This document shows, piece by piece, positions 53,239 to 60,141 of a stretch of 64,000 nt of DNA. A program made the position numbers and the translations under genes. How positions within the stretch are numbered: position 1 is the first letter of the stretch; every line of letters begins with the position of its first letter. Under the pieces are notes generated by a model. It ran no database searches. It had not been told where the DNA came from and saw nothing but the letters and a program-made list of their open reading frames with translations. This DNA comes from Desulfolithobacter dissulfuricans (GTDB lineage: Bacteria > Desulfobacterota > Desulfobulbia > Desulfobulbales > Desulfobulbaceae): assembly GCF_025998535.1 (NCBI RefSeq), contig NZ_AP024233.1:1773219-1837218 (forward strand), written 5' to 3'.

Positions 53239-53372
53239 GCGAAGAAAAACAGACAAGAGACAAAAAGAAACGAAGCAGGCCCGGATATACTGCGGCGCCA
53301 GAATCAGGATATTCCTTCCGAGAGGAAAAGAATGTCAAGCAATGGATAGTTTGCAGCCAAGCGCTTTTGTGA
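53235..53372 (+). pseudogene. trbI 5' fragment left of the toxin-antitoxin insertion
   Basis: An ATG at 53235 begins MSEEK and reaches KRSRPGYTAA, which parallels MSTEK...VGSRPGYAA at the start of the intact trbI (53966). The shared stretch AGCAGGCCCGGATAT is near identical in DNA. The frame then loses similarity and ends in the antitoxin gene at 53372. This is a partial duplicate flanking the inserted toxin-antitoxin pair. Confidence 0.55.
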
Positions 53373-53613
53373 TCTTGCTGATGGTAGTGAATCTTGGATT
53401 GCCATCTTCGGATAGAGATTTGTACAGACTGGCTCTGGTGACCCCTGCTTTTTTGGCTATTTCGGTCATCCCTTTCGCCCTTGCTGCAATACTCAGGGCA
53501 TGGATAAAGTCGGCTTCGTCTCCGGTAGCAGCTACCTCCTGCAAGAAAAGGCGAATATCCTCAGCAGTCTTCAAATGTTCGGCAATGTCAAAAGGTTTTG
53601 TTTTAAGGGCCAT
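53335..53613 (-). CDS. Antitoxin, HigA-like addiction module antidote
   Basis: Protein of 92 residues, helix-turn-helix antitoxin of the putative addiction-module antidote family (TIGR02684-type). The N-terminus is KPFDIAEHLKTAEDIRLFLQ, and the HTH is MTEIAKKAGVTRASLYKSLS, ending with GNPRFTTISKITKALGCKL. It binds the adjacent toxin and its own promoter. It is encoded opposite to the transfer genes, three bases after the toxin gene, in toxin-first order. It protects the element against loss. Confidence 0.9.
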   Translation of the reverse strand: MALKTKPFDIAEHLKTAEDIRLFLQEVAATGDEADFIHALSIAARAKGMTEIAKKAGVTRASLYKSLSEDGNPRFTTISKITKALGCKLSIA

Positions 53614-53616
53614 AAG

Positions 53617-53916
53617 TTAATCCTCCAGTTCGGATAAAAGCTCTGTAGCTTTGGCAATGTTTTTTTCCTGGCTCGATTTTTCGCCACCAACCAACAACAA
53701 AACAACGCTATTGTTCTTGATGGTGTAATAAATGCGCCAGCCTGGGCCAAAAAAGAAACGCAGCTCAAACAGATTGGGACCAAGCGGCTTGTAGTCTCCA
53801 AAATTGCCGTTTTCAACTCGGCTGAGCCTGGCCAGTATCCTGATTTTGGCTTGGGAGTCCTTCAACCTGGCAAACCACTTGTCGTATTCTTTTGTGCTGC
53901 GCAACGTGTATTCCAT
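53617..53916 (-). CDS. RelE/HigB-type toxin
   Basis: Toxin of 99 residues in the RelE/ParE superfamily, phage-derived Gp49-like/HigB subgroup. It has TKEYDKWFARLKDSQAKIRI at the N-terminus and the diagnostic ELRFFFGPGWRIYYTIKNN core strand. These toxins cleave translated mRNA at the ribosome. It precedes its antitoxin. With no other transfer genes on this strand here, the pair came in as a cassette. Confidence 0.9.
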   Translation of the reverse strand: MEYTLRSTKEYDKWFARLKDSQAKIRILARLSRVENGNFGDYKPLGPNLFELRFFFGPGWRIYYTIKNNSVVLLLVGGEKSSQEKNIAKATELLSELED

Positions 53917-53965
53917 ATCTAATTGTATCCCAGAGGATACGATATGGCAAGGGAGCTAGTAAATT

Positions 53966-54310
53966 ATGAGCACAGAAAAACCAAAAAAAACAAACAAGGT
54001 AGGAAGCAGGCCCGGATATGCGGCGGTTATCGGAATTTCCCTGTTGACTGCCGTTGTCACCGCCACAGTAACGGTGGCGGTCTATGACACCCGCTACGCC
54101 CAGAAAGTGGTGGCCATGGATCTCAAGGGTTATGTCAAGACCCAACGGGACCGACTACTGGCAGGTGAAATTGATGACGAGGGCCTGCGGGCCAGTTTCG
54201 ATGCAATGGAACAGGCCCTGCTCAATGTACCCCCCAACCATACCGTGATTCTGAAGGAGGTGGTTTTACGCAATGCTCCGGAAGTTACTGTCGATACAGT
54301 TAAGCAATAG
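53966..54310 (+). CDS. trbI: TrbI, type-F transfer inner-membrane protein
   Basis: Protein of 114 residues with one N-terminal membrane segment (AVIGISLLTAVVTATVTVAV) followed by a periplasmic domain (YDTRYAQKVVAMDLKGYVKT), as in TrbI of F-type systems, which affects pilus retraction. The ATG at 53966 comes about 50 bases after the toxin start. The 3' end overlaps the S26 peptidase gene. Confidence 0.82.
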   Translation: MSTEKPKKTNKVGSRPGYAAVIGISLLTAVVTATVTVAVYDTRYAQKVVAMDLKGYVKTQRDRLLAGEIDDEGLRASFDAMEQALLNVPPNHTVILKEVVLRNAPEVTVDTVKQ

Positions 54311-54758
54311 GGAAAAACGGCTTGTCGCCGTGGTAGTACCAGCTCTGCTCATAGGGGCCTGGCTGCCGGGACGTATCAGTGTCTCAACCAGTCCGTCGCT
54401 TCATCACCGGATTTTCTTTCTATCGGCTGCACCGGACACGAGCCGGATCAAAAATGGTGACTACATCGTGTTTCAGCAGGATGGGAAGCGGCTGATTAAA
54501 ATTGTCGGCTGTGCTCCGGGAGAATGGCTTGATGTCCACCGAGGCGAATACTTTTGTGGGGACCGATTCCTTGGCAAAGCCCTTACCCGTGACAGCAAGG
54601 GTAATCCACTGCCAAGATTTGTGTACAAAGGGGTTGTTCCTCCAGGGAATTTTTTTATGACCGGAGAGCACGTGCAGAGCTACGACAGCAGATATACAGG
54701 ATTTGTCCATGCTGACGATGTGGAATACAAGGCATACCCGCTCTGGCCGATCTGGTAA
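54273..54758 (+). CDS. S26 family signal peptidase of the transfer region
   Basis: Inner-membrane serine peptidase of 161 residues, TraF(RP4)/LepB-like. It has an N-terminal membrane helix (LVAVVVPALLIGAWLPG), then the nucleophile region VSTSPSLHHRIFFL and the catalytic lysine region GKRLIKIVGCAPGE. GNFFMTGEHVQSYDSRYTGF is the box D-like end. It may mature the pilin or other exported transfer proteins. Start overlaps trbI; its end overlaps traF. Confidence 0.85.
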   Translation: MLRKLLSIQLSNREKRLVAVVVPALLIGAWLPGRISVSTSPSLHHRIFFLSAAPDTSRIKNGDYIVFQQDGKRLIKIVGCAPGEWLDVHRGEYFCGDRFLGKALTRDSKGNPLPRFVYKGVVPPGNFFMTGEHVQSYDSRYTGFVHADDVEYKAYPLWPIW

Positions 54759-55620
54759 ACGGTTCCTGCTGCTTGGCTGCCTGGTCATGGTGGCCCTGAC
54801 AGGGACGGCTGTAGCGGAAGAAAAAAAGTTTTACGACGACTCAAAACGAGGTTGGTTCTGGTACGAAGACCCGCCTCCGGAAGAGGAACCGGAAAAGCCG
54901 GAGGAAAAGCCGGCCAGGCCGGTTCCCTCCTTGCAGGCGTACACTACCGAGGAGCTGTGGAACATGCACCCGGATGATTTCCAGGAGCTCCTGATGGCCC
55001 TGCAAAAAAAAGCGGTGCAGTATCCCACCGAAGAAAACGTCCTCGAATACCTGACCATCCAGGATATTGCCAGGCGCAAGGCCGCGGCCTATGCAAATGT
55101 GGCTGCGTATGTGGTCCAGAAGCATGGGCAGTTTGATGTGGCCCAGGCGTATCCGGCGGCCATGCCTGGTGTCAAGGCCAGGGTACGTCAGCAGCGCCAG
55201 GAAATCGCTTCGGTCATAACGAATGCAAAGGATGACCATGCCTTGCTCTTTTTCACAAATCCGGATTGCGGTTACTGTGCTGAACAACGCCAGATACTGG
55301 CATATTTCACGGAACGATATGGATGGCAGATTAAAACCATCGACACCACTATTGATCCGGGAATCGCCGCCCGGTTCAACATCAGCATCACCCCTACCCT
55401 TATGCTTATCAGGCGTGACAGGCCGGATTACCTGACCGTAACCACCGGCGTGGTTTCGCTTGCAGACCTGGAACGCAGGCTTTACCGGGCCATACGGCTT
55501 CTGCGGGGAGACATTACCCCGGAGAACTATTCGACATATGATTTCCAGAAAGGTGGAGCACTTGATCCCACCGCAATTTTGAACGAGAGGAACGATCAGT
55601 GGATCAAGCTGAAAGACTGA
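54709..55620 (+). CDS. traF: TraF, thioredoxin-like periplasmic assembly protein
   Basis: F-type TraF of about 303 residues with a signal peptide (LLLGCLVMVALTGTAVAEEK). A Pro/Glu-rich segment precedes a thioredoxin fold with an intact CGYC active site (FTNPDCGYCAEQRQI near residue 186). In plasmid F, TraF lacks the CxxC; here it is present, so this TraF may be a real oxidoreductase for the Cys-rich TraN, TraU and TraH proteins. It overlaps the S26 gene upstream and the next gene downstream. ATGs at 54709 and 54718 are both possible. Confidence 0.9.
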   Translation: MLTMWNTRHTRSGRSGKRFLLLGCLVMVALTGTAVAEEKKFYDDSKRGWFWYEDPPPEEEPEKPEEKPARPVPSLQAYTTEELWNMHPDDFQELLMALQKKAVQYPTEENVLEYLTIQDIARRKAAAYANVAAYVVQKHGQFDVAQAYPAAMPGVKARVRQQRQEIASVITNAKDDHALLFFTNPDCGYCAEQRQILAYFTERYGWQIKTIDTTIDPGIAARFNISITPTLMLIRRDRPDYLTVTTGVVSLADLERRLYRAIRLLRGDITPENYSTYDFQKGGALDPTAILNERNDQWIKLKD

Positions 55621-56318
55621 AATACTTCAACCTGGAAACTCCGCCGCCGTTTGCCAAAACCATCCTCAAGGAGTGGCCAGAGGAAAAATTTCGGGAATTT
55701 GAACCGTATATCATCGAGGAGCAGCGGCACGGCAGCGCTTCTGTGAACGTCTTCCGGGTAGTGGGGACGCGGCACCCTGACTATGCGGGTAAAACCTGGC
55801 TCGATCTCCTGATGAACGGACGGCGTATGATGGTCAACCTGCCGCTGTTTCAGGACAATCCAGGCTATTACCTGGAGACCGGGACCAAGGAGCCGTATAT
55901 GCACTACCAGTCCATTGATGGTGGTGACGTGTACATCGGTGCTGAAGGAAACCACCGCACCTGTATTGCCCGGTTTTTTTTCTTTACCCAGGGAATGACT
56001 ACGTTGCACGGGATCACCCTGGATGATTACCGGATTGACTGGGCCTTCAAGGAGGTTTGTGATGAACTGATGTTTGAGGTCAAGAAGCTAAGACTCCCGT
56101 TTCATCTCACTGTGACAAGAAAGCTCATCGACCGGCAGGATGCCGCAGACTGGCGGCTTGACAGGTTTGCCTTGACAGCCAGGGTTTTCGATGCGCGGCG
56201 GCAAGAAACCTTTGAGCTGGACAGGGAGGGATTGTGCCGGTTTATAGATGAGGTAAAAAAACCGTGGTGGAAAAAAATATCATTCACCCGGAAATCAGCC
56301 CCGGTCAGGATTGCGTAA
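55599..56318 (+). CDS. Uncharacterised protein with a ParB-like GNHR segment
   Basis: Cytoplasmic protein of 239 residues (GTG start at 55599 within the end of traF). The central DGGDVYIGAEGNHRTCIARF recalls the ParB/Srx motif GxxR with EGNHR. The flanks do not match ParB that I can see. The last seven codons are encoded by a repeated TnpB-derived tail, so the original C-terminus is lost or replaced. It is conserved in position between traF and traH; function unknown. Confidence 0.6.
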   Translation: MDQAERLKYFNLETPPPFAKTILKEWPEEKFREFEPYIIEEQRHGSASVNVFRVVGTRHPDYAGKTWLDLLMNGRRMMVNLPLFQDNPGYYLETGTKEPYMHYQSIDGGDVYIGAEGNHRTCIARFFFFTQGMTTLHGITLDDYRIDWAFKEVCDELMFEVKKLRLPFHLTVTRKLIDRQDAADWRLDRFALTARVFDARRQETFELDREGLCRFIDEVKKPWWKKISFTRKSAPVRIA

Positions 56319-56390
56319 GTTTGAAAGAGCGGCAGGTTGCGCTATCCCTCCTCGGCCTGAAGGCCGGGGTCTCTCTCGCAGTATTAGGAG
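56296..56390 (+). mobile_element. Right-end remnant of a TnpB-type element upstream of traH
   Basis: 56296-56332 repeats the tnpB tail at 46818-46854 with one mismatch in 37 bases. It is followed by a CTCGGCC-TGA-AGGCCGGGG hairpin and TCTCTCTCGCAG, like the hairpin at 29297. There is no tnpB gene. It supplies the end of the previous ORF and lies 9-100 bases before traH. In live elements this region encodes the guide-RNA scaffold. Confidence 0.55.
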
Positions 56391-56398
56391 GTAACGAT

Positions 56399-57871
56399 AT
56401 GAAAAAAATCATGAAACGAGCCTTTGCCCTGACCTTGGCGGCAACGCTGCTGCTGCCGGGTTCCGGTCTGGCCGGTGGCTGGGTGGATGACTGGCTTTCC
56501 CAGAGCACGACCACTTCCCCGGATTACTTTTCCGGGCAAAAACGCGGCTACTATTCGGCAGGCAGCTTCAATGCCCGCTGGCGCAGCAATGCGGACTATC
56601 CCATCACAGTGGAAATGCCCAGGATCAAAAGTGGCTGTGGCGGCATAGATATGTTCATGGGGGGGTTCAGCTTCATGGACTTCGAGTATCTTGTCGAGAA
56701 ATTTGAACGCATACTGGCAAACGCCGGAGCGGTGGCCTTTGATCTGGCCTTGAAGACCATGTGTGAACCCTGCGCCACCACGGTCAAGGCCATAGACGCC
56801 CTGGTCAACCAGCTCAACAGTATGCAGCTCGATGAATGTGCGACAGCCAAAAACATGGTAGCGATCCTGGATGATGGCAGTGGCGGTTTTGCGTCAATGG
56901 ATGCCATAAGCCAGAATTTGTCCACCGCTCTCAAGGAAAACAAGCTGACCCAGGGCATCGAGGACCTCTATCAGTCCATCACCGAGACAGATCGCGCCAA
57001 CCAGAATGTTCCGCAACAGGCTGACGTGGAACGTGCCGTGAGTGGCTGCAATGCAGAGATCAAGGAAATCTTCCTGTCTGATCTTGCACCTGGCGGCAGT
57101 TCCCTGCTGTACAACCTGGGTGTGGTCAAGATGGGGCTTAACGAACAGTATATTGACCTTATCAGGGGGCTGATAGGTGACATACGCATCGAGGGACCGG
57201 AAAAAGCGTTTCTCGTGCATTTTATCTCACCGTGCCCCCAAAATGACCCTGATGACGTGAAATCGTTCATAGATGGCAATGTAGTGGCCCGAAATCAGGC
57301 TGGAACCTGTTACCAGATTACCGACGCCAACAGGGACCTGGTGGATTATGTTCAGAGCACTATGGAGAGAGTGGCAAACGGTATTCGCAGTAAATCCGTA
57401 CCAGCTTCGAACGATCTGGCTTTTATAGAATCCAGCCCCCTGGCGCCGCTGCCGGTACTCAAGGTGGCTGTGTCCACGGAGATGGAATCGTCCACCATTG
57501 CCTCCATGAGCGAACTGACCGCCAAAGCCTACACCTTGCAGATTTTCAGTGATCTGTACAGCCGGGCAAACAGGATCATGGAAAAGACAAAAGAGATGAT
57601 GGGCAAGAAAGCCGTGGCTGCTGCCGGCCAGGATTCGGAAAACTGCACCGCTGCGATATTTGCCGATAATCTTGACAAGCAGGTGTCCGGGATGATGGAA
57701 AGCATCAACAAACTGAAATATGCTGCCCGTGACAGCTATACCACCGCTGCAAAGGAGATGACGACAATCATGGATATGTTGAGATACATGCAGCAGGCCG
57801 AGTCAAAAGTATATGCCGAGATAACCAGGAGATACGGCAAAGACATTGCCGACAGGGTGAAGGAGTTATAA
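56399..57871 (+). CDS. traH: TraH, conjugal pilus assembly protein
   Basis: Periplasmic/outer-membrane protein of 490 residues needed for F-pilus assembly. It has a signal peptide (ALTLAATLLLPGSGLAGGWV) and the TraH hallmarks YFSGQKRGYYSAGSFNARWR, SGCGGIDMFMGGFSFMD and MCEPCATTVKAIDALVNQLN. AGGAGG is 8 bases before the ATG at 56399. The upstream region carries a transposon-end hairpin but leaves this site intact. Confidence 0.94.
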   Translation: MKKIMKRAFALTLAATLLLPGSGLAGGWVDDWLSQSTTTSPDYFSGQKRGYYSAGSFNARWRSNADYPITVEMPRIKSGCGGIDMFMGGFSFMDFEYLVEKFERILANAGAVAFDLALKTMCEPCATTVKAIDALVNQLNSMQLDECATAKNMVAILDDGSGGFASMDAISQNLSTALKENKLTQGIEDLYQSITETDRANQNVPQQADVERAVSGCNAEIKEIFLSDLAPGGSSLLYNLGVVKMGLNEQYIDLIRGLIGDIRIEGPEKAFLVHFISPCPQNDPDDVKSFIDGNVVARNQAGTCYQITDANRDLVDYVQSTMERVANGIRSKSVPASNDLAFIESSPLAPLPVLKVAVSTEMESSTIASMSELTAKAYTLQIFSDLYSRANRIMEKTKEMMGKKAVAAAGQDSENCTAAIFADNLDKQVSGMMESINKLKYAARDSYTTAAKEMTTIMDMLRYMQQAESKVYAEITRRYGKDIADRVKEL

Positions 57872-58000
57872 CTTGGTCGTCTCCCGCAATAACCACCCAC
57901 TGCCCCATTTGTGCAAATTGCAACCTTTAACTCCCGATTTGCACAACTTCCTGTATTTTGGCAGGTGACCGGAAATCTTTGAAACAGTATATTGAGCAAC

Positions 58001-58046
58001 AAAAAAGCCCCGTTATATCCCCTACCTGAAGGAAGGGGTACGGGGC
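58001..58046 (-). terminator. Terminator of the CsgG-like gene
   Basis: GCCCCG...CCCCT-loop-AGGGGT-CGGGGC stem (58007-58046). Read on the minus strand it is followed by six T residues (58001-58006). It lies 60 bases past the stop of the minus-strand CsgG-like gene and faces the end of traH. Confidence 0.7.
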
Positions 58047-58080
58047 AAGATAGATAAACTTTACCATTTTGCGCGGAAAG

Positions 58081-58100
58081 CCCCGTCCTCCAGGGCGGGG
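58081..58100. repeat. GC hairpin resembling the IS607-remnant end
   Basis: CCCCGTCCTCCAGGGCGGGG (10 of the outer bases pair), close to CCCCTTCCTCCAGGGAGGGG at 46508. Hairpins of this form occur at ends of IS200/IS605/IS607 elements. It could instead be part of the terminator zone. Confidence 0.35.
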
Positions 58101-58106
58101 AGGACG

Positions 58107-58916
58107 TTAGTCAGTAACTACAGTTTGCCTGACCACGATTTTGTCCGGGGGTACAAGACGCCTGGCAATATCGTAGGAGGCCCGAACCACGATATCACGG
58201 GCGACTTCTTCCATAGCTGTACCGGAAAGGCCGCTCAACCCTCCGAAGCCAACACCTCCAGCAACAACTCCGGCTCCAACCCCATAACTGGTCTTTCCGG
58301 ACTCGGCAGTGTACGTCTTGCTGAAGATCACCTCGCCGGTCTTGACCTCGATTAAACGCACGTCCATACCTAGGGTCGCTTTTTGCTTGGTCTGGCTTAT
58401 GGCCCCGAGAACAGGGATGAAGCCACCACCCAGGGAACCGCTTTTGTTCTCAAAATTGATGGATGTAACCGATCCCATGACAAGGTAGTCGGCTGCCTCC
58501 AGCGATGCGGTCTGCTGAGGGCCTCCGGCCAGAGCCAACTCCTTCTGAACTGCCTCCATTGCTTTCCGGTCAAATATCCTGAAACAGCCTGTGTTTTGAA
58601 TAGATCCAGTAAACATATCCTGAAGTCCGTCTCCGATCCCCTCAAAGCTGGGGGTGCCTGCAAGCCGTAGCAGGGCAAAAAGACCACTCTGCTGGCTCGC
58701 CCCTTTTGATCGACACGCCGCAGCGTCGCAGGAGATATTTCCAATGGATATTTTGATGTTAGACCTGTCCGAACAACTCAACTGCTCGACAGTTCCCTTG
58801 TCGTCCACAGCCACTCCAATGGTCCTTTCCTTGACAGCGGTCGGCCCCTGTGTGGAGACGCATCCAGTTACCAGTAAACCGATCATTCCAACTGCTGCAA
58901 CAATATTTTTTTTCAT
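58107..58916 (-). CDS. CsgG-like lipoprotein
   Basis: Lipoprotein of 269 residues (lipobox LLVTGC, Cys19). The body follows the CsgG/curli-assembly pattern: an FRIFDRKAMEAVQKELAL segment, ADYLVMGSVTSINFE, MDVRLIEVKTGEVIFSKTY and a late Gly-rich membrane-hairpin-like region. CsgG forms an outer-membrane pore. No curlin genes are near. It is inserted between traH and traG on the opposite strand, with its own terminator. A role in surface export or in the mating pair interface is possible but unproven. Confidence 0.82.
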   Translation of the reverse strand: MKKNIVAAVGMIGLLVTGCVSTQGPTAVKERTIGVAVDDKGTVEQLSCSDRSNIKISIGNISCDAAACRSKGASQQSGLFALLRLAGTPSFEGIGDGLQDMFTGSIQNTGCFRIFDRKAMEAVQKELALAGGPQQTASLEAADYLVMGSVTSINFENKSGSLGGGFIPVLGAISQTKQKATLGMDVRLIEVKTGEVIFSKTYTAESGKTSYGVGAGVVAGGVGFGGLSGLSGTAMEEVARDIVVRASYDIARRLVPPDKIVVRQTVVTD

Positions 58917-58991
58917 AGAGCCTCCATAAAAAAAATTCCGACTTCATCTGGAAAAAAACACAAAATTGCAACCCAAGCTATACTCGTCGTT

Positions 58992-59894
58992 TCAATCATA
59001 AACACCAAGAATGATATTATCAGAATCGCTGGTAAAGCTGTCTGACGAGCTACTGTCGCTCTCGATAGAATCATTATTATCGTATGACGTATCACCAGAT
59101 TTGTAATGGTTAAGTTTAACACCTGTAAAATGCAAGAAAGGGAGTGCAACGAAAATAAGATACATCAAAAAGAGTATAACACCTCCTCCGTCAAAAATAG
59201 AGCTTGACAGAAAAAAAACAACAATAATGCTAAAAGCAACCAACTTGGCGACATTAGGGTATTTCCCCCATTTTTCATCTGGATTTCCAGTCAACCACTT
59301 GTTATCATTAACCATTAAGTAATCATCCTCAACTTCAGCACCACAAAATCGACATATTTCATCATCAATATCAATCTCAGCCCCGCAGGACCCACAAACT
59401 ACCTTGTCTCCGATGTCCTCTTGAGAGCAAAACTCTAAAGTGGACGTGGGCTGGACCGGTTCTTTTGACACAGAATAAACCGGAAGCCGATCCATAACTT
59501 CCAATCCTATCGCAGCAGCCTTAACCCGGACGTTCGTGTCTCCGGAGACGAAGACGGTTTCCTTGCCTTTGTCATGCAGGGTATAGGCCACGGACAGGAT
59601 GCGGTTGTCCGGCGAACTCATGTCGAGACCGGGATTGCGCCCCCTGCCGACAAAGATTTTCAGCTTGCCGCCGTTATCAAGTTCCACCCCTTTATTAAGG
59701 CTTCCCTTGGATCTCAGAGTATCCAGCAGCCGGATCACCTGCCGGGCGTTTCGGCCCAGATCGTCCTCATTGGATTTGAACCTGTCCAGCTCCTCAATCA
59801 CCTGCATGGGCAGAACCACGACGTTATCGGGAAAAGAGTTGATGGAGCCTGGATTGTCCAGAAGTACGTTGGTGTCAAGAACATAGTGTTTCAT
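58992..59894 (-). CDS. PIN-domain nuclease with zinc ribbon and membrane anchor
   Basis: Protein of 300 residues. The PIN domain (PhoH-type) covers residues 1-145, with acidic residues in YVLDTNVLLDNP, QVIEELDRFK, SPDNRILSVAYTL and FVSGDTNVRVKA, so all four metal ligands seem present. Then a CxxC...CxxC zinc ribbon (CGSCGAEIDIDDEICRFC) and two hydrophobic helices (LVAFSIIVVFFLSSSIF and a following one), with a Ser/Asp-rich tail. PIN domains are usually RNases and toxins; no antitoxin is adjacent. The first half is GC-rich and the rest AT-rich, suggesting a fusion of two origins. Tethered to the membrane next to the transfer channel, it might act on RNA there; role unknown. Confidence 0.82.
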   Translation of the reverse strand: MKHYVLDTNVLLDNPGSINSFPDNVVVLPMQVIEELDRFKSNEDDLGRNARQVIRLLDTLRSKGSLNKGVELDNGGKLKIFVGRGRNPGLDMSSPDNRILSVAYTLHDKGKETVFVSGDTNVRVKAAAIGLEVMDRLPVYSVSKEPVQPTSTLEFCSQEDIGDKVVCGSCGAEIDIDDEICRFCGAEVEDDYLMVNDNKWLTGNPDEKWGKYPNVAKLVAFSIIVVFFLSSSIFDGGGVILFLMYLIFVALPFLHFTGVKLNHYKSGDTSYDNNDSIESDSSSSDSFTSDSDNIILGVYD

Positions 59895-59981
59895 CTTGCC
59901 CTCCTCGTGCCTTATGTACCTTTTAATAACCGATGATATATGGGGGCAAACCCAATGTCAAATATCCTACCTTACCTATAT

Positions 59982-60011
59982 ATATCATATGATATGGTAC
60001 AATATGATATC
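59982..60011. promoter_or_regulatory. AT-rich palindrome with repeated half-site
   Basis: ATATCATATGATAT (59982-59995) is a perfect 14-bp palindrome, and ATATGATAT recurs 15-17 bases later. It lies between the PIN gene and traG, so it may be an operator for the divergent pair. No regulator can be assigned. Confidence 0.4.
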
Positions 60012-60043
60012 AAGAAAAAAATTCAAAAAAGTTTTCTTTCCTC

Positions 60044-60092
60044 CACTTTTTTTCCGAAAAAAGGTTCCGCCCCCGGTAAGAGAATATAGAAG
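60044..60092 (+). promoter_or_regulatory. Conserved transfer leader motif, copy C
   Basis: CACTTTTTTTCCGAAAAAAG, then GTTCCGCCCCCGGTAAGAGA and ATATAGAAG, matching copy B over its whole length apart from one C. An A-rich stretch before it (GAAAAAAATTCAAAAAA) matches copy A. It ends about 50 bases before the traG start. Confidence 0.7.
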
Positions 60093-60141
60093 ATCGTCGC
60101 TCCGCCAGGGGCAGGCAACAAAAAGTTCAGGAGATACAAGA

